From contig JAFUVZ010000034.1 in assembly GCA_017471185.1 (NCBI GenBank), forward strand, positions 1 to 64,000: a stretch of DNA of 64,000 bases, given 5' to 3'. The notes below the pieces were generated by a model. It was not told the DNA's origin. It searched no databases and saw only the letters and a list, made by a program, of their open reading frames with translations. Shown here in pieces: positions 35,238 through 43,097 of this stretch. The number at the start of each line of letters is the position of its first letter. Positions within the stretch are counted from its first letter, which is position 1. Source of the stretch: Bacteroidaceae bacterium (GTDB lineage Bacteria > Bacteroidota > Bacteroidia > Bacteroidales > Bacteroidaceae). The position numbers were made by a program, and so were the translations under genes.

Positions 35238-35687
35238 CTATTGTTTCATGAATCTCCCTCCTACAAATCCATCGCCCGTTTCGCCCGTCATCAAGTCGAA
35301 ATGTTTGAATATAGGAGGAGTAGGAGCTAAATCATAATAATCCATATCCTTAATGGCGAGGCTGAAATATTCCATCTGGTCATAGCTGCTGTACAGTCTT
35401 GGCAACACCTCATTATGCTCGTAAATCCAACGCTTCATATCGTCATCCACTTGAAATTCAGCTGTAGCCGTACAACGCACGGAGATGTTGCCCTCGTATG
35501 CCAACAGCTCCACATGAGGGTTCTGCTTCAATTCGCGATAGACCGCTTTTTGAGCAGAGGTAGCAAAATATAACCTGATGCCATCTTGCTTCATGATCTG
35601 GAACACCCTTACCTTAGGCAGATTGCCATCGCAGGTAGCGAATGCCACATCTTTATGTGTAGCCAAAAAGTCTAATGCTCTTTTCAT
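35238..35687 (-). CDS. FMN split-barrel (pyridoxamine oxidase-like) protein
   Basis: The 149 residues resemble the pyridoxamine 5'-phosphate oxidase-like split barrel, which often binds FMN or F420. ATCDGNLPKVRVFQIMKQDGIRLYF is the first strand pair (about 17-41). A later HVELLAYEG and a C-terminal FKHFDLMTGETGDGFVGGRF fit the group. True PNPOx activity is not implied. It lies nine bases downstream of the metallo-hydrolase gene. Confidence 0.75.
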   Translation of the reverse strand: MKRALDFLATHKDVAFATCDGNLPKVRVFQIMKQDGIRLYFATSAQKAVYRELKQNPHVELLAYEGNISVRCTATAEFQVDDDMKRWIYEHNEVLPRLYSSYDQMEYFSLAIKDMDYYDLAPTPPIFKHFDLMTGETGDGFVGGRFMKQ

Positions 35688-35696
35688 ATCCTATAT

Positions 35697-36443
35697 TTAC
35701 AACTTCATCACACGCTTCATCTCCAGGTTCTCATAGCCTTCCGGGCAATGGGTGGAGAGATAAACGGTAGGATGGCCCATAATGAACTGGCGAACTCGGT
35801 TCAGGGTATCACGTGCTGCATCCTTATCCTCGAAGACGATGCTCAGCTTATCAGCTTTCAACGCTGCATCGCAGTAGGTAACGTCACCATGGAACATATA
35901 GAACAGTCCTTCATTCTCAACAATCACGATGCTGTTTCCTTTCGTATGTCCTTTGGCTTCGATAAACCAGATGCCTTCAGCCACTTGCTGAGCATTAGGG
36001 AAATTGTAGAAAGGAGTGCCATATTCAGCACGAACCACGTTCTCGCCCTCCAGTTTCAGAGCATCGGCATCTTCCTTACTTATATAGATTTTTGCGTTTG
36101 GGAAGTTCTGGATGCAGTCGCTGTGGTCATTATGCTTATGGGTCACAAGTATTTTGGTCACCTGTCCAGGCTTGTAACCCAGCTCGGCAAATGCATCCAT
36201 ATAGTTCTGTACCTTCTCACCCATATAGAGTGGTGCACCCAGCTTCTTACCAGGAGCCTTATAGTCGGATTTAAATCCCGTATCTACTAAGATGACCTCC
36301 TTACCGGTATCAATGAGGAAGTTCTGTAAACTACTGCGGAAGATAATCTGTTCGTCAAACTTGTCTTTGCCTTCCTCGCCGCCAAAGGCAAACTGCTGGT
36401 TCATAAAACCACCGTCGAACATTCTGATTGCTTTGATAATCAT
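35697..36443 (-). CDS. Metallo-beta-lactamase-fold hydrolase
   Basis: The 248 residues carry the MBL zinc motif THKHNDHSD (HxHxDH) near 100, VDTGF before it, GHTKGNS with another His, and FHGDVTYCD with the bridging Asp. Lactonase or glyoxalase-type chemistry is possible and the substrate is unknown. I chose ATG 36443. The upstream ATG at 36470 would add nine residues but lies in the descending arm of a hairpin. It is followed by a split-barrel gene after nine bases. Confidence 0.82.
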   Translation of the reverse strand: MIIKAIRMFDGGFMNQQFAFGGEEGKDKFDEQIIFRSSLQNFLIDTGKEVILVDTGFKSDYKAPGKKLGAPLYMGEKVQNYMDAFAELGYKPGQVTKILVTHKHNDHSDCIQNFPNAKIYISKEDADALKLEGENVVRAEYGTPFYNFPNAQQVAEGIWFIEAKGHTKGNSIVIVENEGLFYMFHGDVTYCDAALKADKLSIVFEDKDAARDTLNRVRQFIMGHPTVYLSTHCPEGYENLEMKRVMKL

Positions 36444-36461
36444 ATTGCTTAAATATTTAAA

Positions 36462-36485
36462 GGAGGGCATTGTGAAATGCCCTCC
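36462..36485 (-). terminator. Hairpin inside the accessory gene run
   Basis: GGAGGGCATT (36462-36471) and AATGCCCTCC (36476-36485) form a perfect 10-bp stem with a 4-base loop. On the minus strand it is followed by TTTAAATATTT. It lies after the winged-helix gene and just before the metallo-hydrolase start, so it could be a terminator or attenuator separating two transcription units. Confidence 0.7.
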
Positions 36486-36536
36486 ACATGAAGAATTTGA
36501 TATACTCGTTCCGCGGTTACAGAATAGAGTCGCTAA

Positions 36537-36710
36537 TCATTTTGCAGGTTCCCACTTGCAGCGAACAGGAGAGACAATAGCGCCCTCCTTCTTCAACTCT
36601 GCAAAGGCTTTGTCCACTTCCTTACGGTCAGCACCCAACGCTTTAGTAACGTCGCCTGCTGAAACTGGCTTGCCTGCTTCACGCATGGCTTGCAATACTT
36701 TTTCTTTCAT
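36537..36710 (-). CDS. Small winged-helix-like protein (57 aa)
   Basis: A short frame of 57 residues starts MKEKVLQAMREAGKPVSAGD and ends CKWEPAK, with ATG at 36708-36710 and TGA at 36537-36539. It reads as a compact winged-helix fold: helix, turn, recognition-like helix (DRKEVDKAFAELKKEG) and a terminal strand pair. It sits 12 bases after a split-barrel gene on the same strand, and codon usage resembles its neighbours. A DNA-binding role is inference from the predicted fold. Confidence 0.72.
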   Translation of the reverse strand: MKEKVLQAMREAGKPVSAGDVTKALGADRKEVDKAFAELKKEGAIVSPVRCKWEPAK

Positions 36711-36722
36711 AATGATAACTTT

Positions 36723-37121
36723 TTAGAATTTAATTGTCTCTACAAGTTCCATCATTTTGAAGAAGTCGGCCTTGGCATCCTTCAGGTAGTACATCACACC
36801 GTTCTCGCCATTCTCACCGAGAGCATCCTTCAGCACAGGCATCTTTGCCACCAAAGCCCTACCCACCTCTGGGCGGTTATCCTCAACGAGCTTGCACTCG
36901 ATGCGCAGGGTCTGACCCTTGAAGGCACAGATCTCTGCCTTGCAGTTGTTGGCAATCTGACGGGTAGCATTGGTCTTGCCAAAAGCCATGATATAGATCT
37001 TATCCTCGAAATAGAGCATAGCTCCGTAAGGACGAACGCGAGGCTGGTCGCCTTCTACTGTAGCCAGATAAAACGTACCTGCCTTCTCCAAAAAATCAAA
37101 TACTTTCTTTGTTGCTTCCAT
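36723..37121 (-). CDS. Second FMN split-barrel protein
   Basis: The 132 residues form a pyridoxamine oxidase-like split barrel: FYLATVEGDQPRVRPYGAM (about 17-35), then KIYIMAFGKTNATRQIANN and CAFKGQTLRIECKL. The Arg-Pro-Tyr-Gly motif is typical of the general-stress or FMN-binding branch. It lies between the ferritin-like and winged-helix genes, 27 and 12 bases away, so all three are likely cotranscribed. Confidence 0.8.
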   Translation of the reverse strand: MEATKKVFDFLEKAGTFYLATVEGDQPRVRPYGAMLYFEDKIYIMAFGKTNATRQIANNCKAEICAFKGQTLRIECKLVEDNRPEVGRALVAKMPVLKDALGENGENGVMYYLKDAKADFFKMMELVETIKF

Positions 37122-37148
37122 TTTTATACTTCGCTTTGATTTGAATAA

Positions 37149-37604
37149 TTACACCTGAGTAAACAACCAGTTCTGGGAACCGATGCACTCAATCATATCA
37201 ATGGCACCTTGGCTCCAATAGAGGTCCTCTTCCTCATCCTTCAGATAGCCCACCATGATCTCATAAGTGGTAGGATCGTTCACCAGTGTCTCGCAGCACT
37301 TGTAGAGCAGGTCAACACCAGCCTTCTGGATGTCGAGGTCAGCCTTGATATATTCGATAGGATTGCTGATGAGCTCGCGGCTCTTGGCACCGTCGAACTT
37401 GATTTCACCACCAAGGTCAAGGATGCGCTCCACGAATTTCTCTACCCATTCCATCTCTTCATTGAAGTGGTCAACATATTTCTTACCTAACTTCTCAAAA
37501 CCCTGAGACTTGAAAATCTGACCCTGCAACTTGTGTACGAGAGCACCTTCGGTCAGTCCTGTTGCAAAGAACTGAAGAGCTTCAATTGATTTCTGTTTGT
37601 CCAT
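37149..37604 (-). CDS. Ferritin-like four-helix protein
   Basis: The 151 residues are entirely helical with Glu/His clusters where ferritin-like proteins bind iron: TEGALVHKLQGQ in the first helix, HFNEEMEWVEKFVERI in the second and LKDEEEDLYWSQGAIDM in the last. Length and layout suggest a bacterioferritin-like protein, but the ExxH pattern is not exact, so ferroxidase activity is uncertain. It is the first gene of the minus-strand run that diverges from the AraC regulator. Confidence 0.65.
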   Translation of the reverse strand: MDKQKSIEALQFFATGLTEGALVHKLQGQIFKSQGFEKLGKKYVDHFNEEMEWVEKFVERILDLGGEIKFDGAKSRELISNPIEYIKADLDIQKAGVDLLYKCCETLVNDPTTYEIMVGYLKDEEEDLYWSQGAIDMIECIGSQNWLFTQV

Positions 37605-37642
37605 AATATTTATGTTTAAATGTTTATTATTAATTCCTGCTG

Positions 37643-37650
37643 CAAAGGTA
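37643..37650 (-). promoter_or_regulatory. Predicted -7 element of the ferritin-like operon
   Basis: On the minus strand this reads TACCTTTG, 38 bases before the start codon. No TTTG is found at the usual -33 spacing, as might be expected of an activator-dependent promoter. Confidence 0.45.
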
Positions 37651-37726
37651 GGGGTTTCTCCGGATTATTTTAGTACTCAAATGACACAAAACTTGTCTGA
37701 AACGATACAATATGGGAAATAATTGT

Positions 37727-37734
37727 TAACTTTG
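37727..37734 (+). promoter_or_regulatory. Predicted -7 element of the AraC gene
   Basis: TAACTTTG matches TAnnTTTG and lies 18 bases before the AraC ATG. It shares a 148-base divergent region with the ferritin-like operon, where an AraC-type protein could bind. Confidence 0.5.
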
Positions 37735-37752
37735 ACAAAAAAATAGTCGGAT

Positions 37753-38643
37753 ATGTATAGTTTGAAAGAAGGTTGGATGCTGATGCATGGCGCTGATCCT
37801 ATTGAAAACTGGGATGGAAAGATGTATTGCAATGAAACAGATGCGACCATCACTTTCCGTGCCAATGAGACTCATGGCTACATGGCTGCCTATACTTTCA
37901 CTCTGGTGATAGAAGGATGGCTAACCATTATATATAATGGACAAGAACTTACCTTGCATCCTGATGACCTTTATATCTATTCGCCTGGACTGCCAGTCAC
38001 CATCGTAGAAGCTTCTGCCGATTATCACGGTATCTGCCTCTTGGCAGATGAGCATATAACCATCGAGTCTCCTGTTACCCACGACTTGGTACATATCGCC
38101 TATGCGCCTATCGTGCAGTTGCACCAGCCCAAGCTGTCACTGCATCATGAGGATGCCTTGCGATTAGGAGAGAAAATGTCTGAGATTCGTGATTACATGC
38201 ATTCCAACCATATCTATAAGACAGAAATCCTGCGCATGCTCTATGCCGTCTTTCTGCTCGATTTGCAAGATGCCCAGAACAAAGCTATTGTACATCGCAA
38301 TGTGCCTCAGCGGGTAGAGGAAATCTTCATTGAATTCATCCGTCTGCTGCCTCAGTATTTCAATGTGCACCACGATATCGCTTTCTACGCCTCGCAACTC
38401 AATATCTCAGCGGTCTATCTCTCGAGGGTAGTCCGTCAGGTGAGTGGTCGAACGGTGGCGGATTATATCAACCAAATGCTCCTGATGGAGGCTTCGTGGC
38501 TGTTGCGCACCTCAGAAAACAGCATTACACAAATAGCCGAGCAACTGAACTTTGCCGATGCTGCCAGCTTTAGCAAATTCTTTTCCAGACTAAAAGGCCT
38601 CTCACCCAAAGAGTATAGAAATCAGAAAGAGTCTGCCGTATGA
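37753..38643 (+). CDS. AraC-family transcriptional regulator
   Basis: The 296 residues have an N-terminal cupin-like sensing domain (about 20-110) and a C-terminal AraC double helix-turn-helix. First-helix residues are around FYASQLNISAVYLSRVVRQVSG (about 212-233). The second half, ITQIAEQLNFADAASFSKFFSRLKG then SPKEYRN, matches the family signature. It is divergent from the ferritin-like/split-barrel cluster, so it is the natural candidate to control that cluster. The YhhN gene overlaps it by four bases and is translationally coupled. The inducer is unknown. Confidence 0.92.
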   Translation: MYSLKEGWMLMHGADPIENWDGKMYCNETDATITFRANETHGYMAAYTFTLVIEGWLTIIYNGQELTLHPDDLYIYSPGLPVTIVEASADYHGICLLADEHITIESPVTHDLVHIAYAPIVQLHQPKLSLHHEDALRLGEKMSEIRDYMHSNHIYKTEILRMLYAVFLLDLQDAQNKAIVHRNVPQRVEEIFIEFIRLLPQYFNVHHDIAFYASQLNISAVYLSRVVRQVSGRTVADYINQMLLMEASWLLRTSENSITQIAEQLNFADAASFSKFFSRLKGLSPKEYRNQKESAV

Positions 38644-39275
38644 AACGTATCGTAATTATCTCAATCACTTATGCCGCTTTGTGCATCCTGTATTTTTCGC
38701 CTATACAACTGCCAAGCAAACTTGCTTATGCTGTAGCTTTCTTGGGATTGATAGCTTTGTATCACTTCAGACAAATCGGACTCTTCATGGCTTTGGGATT
38801 ATTGTTGTCTGCCTGTGGCGATTACATGGGTACACAAGGAAACTTCATCGGACAGATGGCATTCTTCGGCTTGGCTCATGTGGCTTATATCGTTTACTTT
38901 GCCCGAAGGCTGAAAAAACCTATCAGCTGGCATCATGTACAATATGCGGCCATAACCAGCCTGTTTGTGGGGGCTGAAGCTTTCACACTGGTGGTGCCTT
39001 CTGTGCCAGATGTCATGTTGAAGACTGGCGTAAGCATCTATTGTCTGTTGATTCTCACCATGCTGTGTCTGGCTCTGTTGCAACGCGACTGGTTTTTTGG
39101 CTTGGGAGCCACTTTGTTTGTGTTTTCCGACTTCATACTGGCTTGGAATAAATTCGTTGATCCCATCAACCATGCCTCATGGTATATCATGATTACCTAT
39201 TACGCAGCCCAGTGGCTCTTGTTCTTCAGGACTTTTGCATCAAACGCTTGCTCATATACTTCACAGGATAGATGA
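38640..39275 (+). CDS. YhhN/TMEM86-family membrane protein
   Basis: The 211 residues form about eight membrane segments. Family hallmarks are a GDYMG motif in the first half and GATLFVFSDFILAWNKF in the second, as in YhhN/TMEM86. Animal members hydrolyse lysoplasmalogens, and the role in bacteria is unsettled. Its ATG overlaps the AraC stop (ATGA). Its last 16 codons overlap the 3' end of the convergent lolC-like gene, and the terminal segment is not membrane-like. Confidence 0.82.
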   Translation: MKRIVIISITYAALCILYFSPIQLPSKLAYAVAFLGLIALYHFRQIGLFMALGLLLSACGDYMGTQGNFIGQMAFFGLAHVAYIVYFARRLKKPISWHHVQYAAITSLFVGAEAFTLVVPSVPDVMLKTGVSIYCLLILTMLCLALLQRDWFFGLGATLFVFSDFILAWNKFVDPINHASWYIMITYYAAQWLLFFRTFASNACSYTSQDR

Positions 39276-40452
39276 CTGAGAAGAAGCCTACGGCTAAGAC
39301 GGTGAGGAAGATGAGCACAACATCGCTCAGATGAACGCTCACTGGGTAAGCTTCCACGATGAAGTTACTACCTAAGGAGACGATGCCGAAATGATGTTGG
39401 ATCAGGCAGAGGACGATGCCGAGTATGATGCCTATCAAAGCACCGTAAGCCGCTATCAACCAGCCTTCAAGCAGAAAGATTCGCTCTATGAGCTTGTCGC
39501 TGGCACCTAAGTTGCGCAAGGTCTGTGCATCGTCACGTTTATCCACTATCAGCATGCTCAGTGACCCTATCACATTGAAAGTGGCGATAATAAGAATAAA
39601 AGTGAGGAACAAATAGGAAATGAGTTTCTCAATCTCCATGATGCGGAACACGTCAGCCTGTTGCTCATAGCGGTTCTGTACCAGGTATTCATCTCCAAAC
39701 GCCTCTTGCAGCCTGGCTTCCACACGCCTCTCATTCACTCCTGCCTTCAACTTTACTTCCAAAGCAGTGACTTCCTGCTGATAGCCAAAGAGCTTTCTGG
39801 CGAAACTGAGACTTGTCAGGATGTATTGAGTGTCATATTTCTCTTGGTTTACCAAAAAGACGGAGCCTGGCGAATGGAGGAAGTCTTTGGCGAATGCAGC
39901 CGTAGGGTTGGCGATATTCACACGCACATTGCGTTTGGGAGCGAATACGGTGATAGGATCCACAAACTCCAGTCCGGTAGCCAGAGTAGATGCCACTCCC
40001 ATGCCTAAGATACCGTATTCCACCCCCTCTTCATGCAGCAGGAACTGCCTCCTGCCATAGAGGATGCTGTCAATTTCGGTCAACTGAGAGTAAGCGTCTT
40101 CTACGCCTTTGATAGTCACCATCAGTTGCTTGTCCTTGTATTGTGCCATCGCACTCTCCTCGATGGTGAGTGTATATCGCTCTATCTCAGGCTGGCTCAA
40201 TGCCTCTTGCAGCCTTGCCTCTTGGGGATTGAATGTCTTACCTTGTGTAGCTGTTATCTTCAGTTGAGGGTCAAAAGCGGTAAACAGCCCCTCTACCATC
40301 TCATGGAAGCCGTTGAACACCGAAAGGGTGCAGACCATAGCGAGGGTAGCGAGGGCTACACCGCATACGGAGATGGCGGAGATGATATTGATGGCATTGT
40401 GCTTCTTCTTCGAGAAGAGGTAACGCTTGGCAATATAGAGACCGACATTCAT
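39226..40452 (-). CDS. FtsX-like permease (LolC/LolE type)
   Basis: This is an inner-membrane subunit of a lipoprotein-release or MacB-like ABC system. The 408 residues from ATG 40452 begin NVGLYIAKRYLFSKKKHNAI, the family N terminus, with a first membrane helix at about 20-45. A large periplasmic domain and three C-terminal helices follow. The open frame extends 18 codons upstream, but those codons (NIDNYQRSIINVQCSTV) come from a repeat, so I excluded them. No cognate ATPase gene is nearby. It follows rbfA, as in other Bacteroidales. Confidence 0.87.
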   Translation of the reverse strand: MNVGLYIAKRYLFSKKKHNAINIISAISVCGVALATLAMVCTLSVFNGFHEMVEGLFTAFDPQLKITATQGKTFNPQEARLQEALSQPEIERYTLTIEESAMAQYKDKQLMVTIKGVEDAYSQLTEIDSILYGRRQFLLHEEGVEYGILGMGVASTLATGLEFVDPITVFAPKRNVRVNIANPTAAFAKDFLHSPGSVFLVNQEKYDTQYILTSLSFARKLFGYQQEVTALEVKLKAGVNERRVEARLQEAFGDEYLVQNRYEQQADVFRIMEIEKLISYLFLTFILIIATFNVIGSLSMLIVDKRDDAQTLRNLGASDKLIERIFLLEGWLIAAYGALIGIILGIVLCLIQHHFGIVSLGSNFIVEAYPVSVHLSDVVLIFLTVLAVGFFSVIYPVKYMSKRLMQKS

Positions 40453-40507
40453 AACCGTTGAACATTGAACGTTGATAATTGAACGTTGATAATTGTCAAT
40501 GTTCAAT
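40453..40507. repeat. TTGAACATTGAACGTTGATAATTG repeat block
   Basis: The gap between the rbfA stop and the lolC-like ATG is filled by alternating GTTGAAC, ATTGAAC and GTTGATAATTG units. ATTGAAC and GTTCAAT pair as a weak inverted repeat. The lower boundary touches the lolC start and the upper runs into the rbfA stop. Confidence 0.65.
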
Positions 40508-40883
40508 CCTCCTCAGGGCCTTCTGGCGATTTATAGCCATCGCCTTTGGCTTCCTTGATAATCTGGTCGATGTGCTCTGCATAATCCAGCGAATCATCGG
40601 CAAAGAACTTCAGTTCGGGGATAATGCGTAGCTGATGGCGCACACGGGTACCAAGGTCATAGCGGATGGTGCGCATGTTAGCCGTAATGTTCTTCAGCAG
40701 TTCCGGTGCCTTCTCTGAGGGAAAGATGCTGAGATAAACTTTGGCGATGCTTAGGTCTGGGCTGATGCGAACGCCACTCACAGACACCAGTACACCATGC
40801 GTGCCTTGAGTCTGTCTCTGAAACAAGTCGCTTAACTCTTTCTGAATCAAGCGAGAGATTTTATTTTGACGAGTACTGTCCAT
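40503..40883 (-). CDS. rbfA: Ribosome-binding factor A
   Basis: RbfA is a small KH-type protein needed for maturation of the 30S subunit. The 126 residues from ATG 40883 begin MDSTRQNKISRLIQKELSDL, the family N terminus. VSVSGVRISPDLSIAKVYLSIFP and RHQLRIIPELKFFADDSLDYAEHID follow as expected. The open frame has nine more upstream codons, but a promoter overlaps that stretch, which favours the later ATG. Confidence 0.93.
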   Translation of the reverse strand: MDSTRQNKISRLIQKELSDLFQRQTQGTHGVLVSVSGVRISPDLSIAKVYLSIFPSEKAPELLKNITANMRTIRYDLGTRVRHQLRIIPELKFFADDSLDYAEHIDQIIKEAKGDGYKSPEGPEED

Positions 40884-40907
40884 AATTCTTTCTTTTTTAG
40901 TTTTTGA

Positions 40908-40939
40908 CAAAAATAGGGAATTTCGGATACAATCCCAAA
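40908..40939 (-). promoter_or_regulatory. Predicted promoter of rbfA
   Basis: On the minus strand TTTG (40936-40939), a 20-base spacer and TATTTTTG (40908-40915) exactly match the Bacteroidetes promoter. It lies between the alpha-galactosidase stop and the rbfA start, so rbfA is not dependent on the upstream gene. Confidence 0.75.
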
Positions 40940-40940
40940 A

Positions 40941-43097
40941 TTATTCCCCTGTGATTTCTACAACACGACTGCTGGTACCATAGGCGGTGAATAGGTTGAG
41001 ACCCACCTGCATCAGGTATTCGCCAGAATAGGTCTTGGGTTCTGCATACTGTCCTTCACGGGCATTCGGCATACGGTTAGTTTCCTGCACACGGTATTGA
41101 CGCTGTGGGTCCAAGCCTTGCAGCTTGACAGGATATACCGCTTCTGAGAAACGAGGATGGATGTCGAACGCAAACACCACCGCCTTGTCTTTCCCTTCGT
41201 TAACATACATCGTGGAGGTATGGTTTCCCTCATAAGGTGAAACCAAGCGATACATATCGCCATCCAGAATTACAGGCTTCAGCGCATTGTAATTCTTCAC
41301 CGCTTGCTTGCAGAAAACCGCTTCATCAGCGTTGAGTCCAGAGAGATTGATGTCGAAGCCCAACTTTCCCATCATCGCCACATCCGTACGGAACTTGATG
41401 CTGGTCTGACGGTTCCACGAAGTGACATGGGCGCAGATTACCTTAGATGGGAATACCTGAGAGTAGCCCCATTGGATATAGAGCCGCTCAATAGGGTCGG
41501 TGTTGTCACTCGCCCAGAACTCAGTGAAATACTTCAGCGCCTCATAGTCGGTTCGTGCTCCGCCTCCAGAGCAGAGCATCATCGGCAGCGTAGGATATTT
41601 CGCCTTAATGCGGTCGAGCACCTGATACAGACCACGCACATAATCTATATAAAGGTGTGTCTGTTTCTCCTTGAGGTAATACGAGTAGATGTTCGTAATC
41701 GGACTGTTGCAGTCCCATTTGAAGAACGCTATCTCAGGATATTTCGTCATTAGTCCGTCCACCACGCCGAATACGAAATCCTGCACCTGAGGATTGCTCA
41801 AGTCAAGCACCAGCTGGTTGCGGAAATAATACTCATCGCGGTTAGGCAGATGAATCACCCAGTCGGGATGCTTCTCGTAAAGTTCGCTCTTAGGATTCAC
41901 CATCTCTGGTTCTATCCAAATGCCGAACTTCACGCCTTGTCTCTTGGCAGCGTCAGTGAGATAGGCTACCCCATGAGGCAGTTTCTCATGAATCTCCGTC
42001 CAGTCACCCAATCCCTGATGATCGTCATTGCGTGGATATTTGGTCCCAAACCACCCGTCGTCAAGCAAGAAGATATCCAGTCCGAAATCCTTCGCCTCAC
42101 CCATGAGGCTCACCAGTTTCTCCTCATTGAAATTGAAGCTGGTGTTCTCCCAGTTGTTCAAGAGGGTGAAGCGTGTCTTATCGCCATCCTTCACTTGATA
42201 CCTGCGAGCCCAGCGGTGGAAGTTGCGGCTTGCCTCACCTTTGCCGTTATAGCTATAGGTGAAGTAGAAGTCTGGGGTACGAAACACCTCGTCTGGCTTC
42301 AGCTGATAGGCTGATGCATAGGGGTTGATGCCAGAAATGACGCGGAGTCCTCCCAACTGATCTACCTCGAAAGTAAACTGGAAGTTGCCAGTCCAGCCGA
42401 TAGTGCCCAACAATACCTCGCCCTCTGTCTCGGTAGCCTCTTTGCCCAATGCCAGTTGGAAGAAAGGCGAGACAAACATATCAGCTCGTGAACCCAACTT
42501 AGTGTCTATCACTTTCTTACCGAAATAAAGCGGTTGGGTAGATGGCCGAACCTCCTCTGCCCAGTCGCCACTAAATTCAGTCAGGAAATAATGGGCGTTA
42601 TTGAGATGGAGCATAGATGAAGCGTATTTTTGCAACTCCACAGGCTTCTTCTCCTGGTGGCTGATCTCCGTAAAAGTCTTGATGAGGTTCTCATGGACAT
42701 AAGCCACATAGTGCAGCTTTACCGTTACCGGATATTTCTCATCCTGCAGGGTAATGATGGTCTCCTCTACCCCATCAGCCGTTCTTTTTGTTTCGTGAGA
42801 TACGTATTTCAGCAGCAAGGAGGAGTTGAAATCATTGTGCACAACATGGATAGCAGGTTCAAAATAATCCTCCATACCATGAGTGATATAAGCCTCCGTA
42901 CCCAAAGGCAGCTGATTGAGGTCGGTCTGCTGATGCAGGCGATGTCCCAGGTAACTTTGGTAAAGCCTTCCTTTGTCGCCCACACGGAATACCAGACTCA
43001 AGGCATCAGTGTCAACCTTAATAGAGGGTGTACCAGCCGCCAGTAGTAGGCAAGGAAGGCAAAACAGACAGATAATCAGTGAAAACGCTTTTTTCAT
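40941..43097 (-). CDS. GH36 alpha-galactosidase, exported
   Basis: This enzyme hydrolyses terminal alpha-galactosides such as those of raffinose-family sugars or galactomannan. The 718 residues include a signal peptide (about 1-21), an N-terminal beta-supersandwich domain and a TIM barrel with LLDDGWFG near 345. The nucleophile Asp462 is in KWDCN and the acid/base Asp531 is in SDNTD. A C-terminal beta domain ends the protein. These match retaining GH36. Its start overlaps the YfhO stop by four bases, so the two are translationally coupled. No SusC/SusD pair is present in this window. Confidence 0.93.
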   Translation of the reverse strand: MKKAFSLIICLFCLPCLLLAAGTPSIKVDTDALSLVFRVGDKGRLYQSYLGHRLHQQTDLNQLPLGTEAYITHGMEDYFEPAIHVVHNDFNSSLLLKYVSHETKRTADGVEETIITLQDEKYPVTVKLHYVAYVHENLIKTFTEISHQEKKPVELQKYASSMLHLNNAHYFLTEFSGDWAEEVRPSTQPLYFGKKVIDTKLGSRADMFVSPFFQLALGKEATETEGEVLLGTIGWTGNFQFTFEVDQLGGLRVISGINPYASAYQLKPDEVFRTPDFYFTYSYNGKGEASRNFHRWARRYQVKDGDKTRFTLLNNWENTSFNFNEEKLVSLMGEAKDFGLDIFLLDDGWFGTKYPRNDDHQGLGDWTEIHEKLPHGVAYLTDAAKRQGVKFGIWIEPEMVNPKSELYEKHPDWVIHLPNRDEYYFRNQLVLDLSNPQVQDFVFGVVDGLMTKYPEIAFFKWDCNSPITNIYSYYLKEKQTHLYIDYVRGLYQVLDRIKAKYPTLPMMLCSGGGARTDYEALKYFTEFWASDNTDPIERLYIQWGYSQVFPSKVICAHVTSWNRQTSIKFRTDVAMMGKLGFDINLSGLNADEAVFCKQAVKNYNALKPVILDGDMYRLVSPYEGNHTSTMYVNEGKDKAVVFAFDIHPRFSEAVYPVKLQGLDPQRQYRVQETNRMPNAREGQYAEPKTYSGEYLMQVGLNLFTAYGTSSRVVEITGE

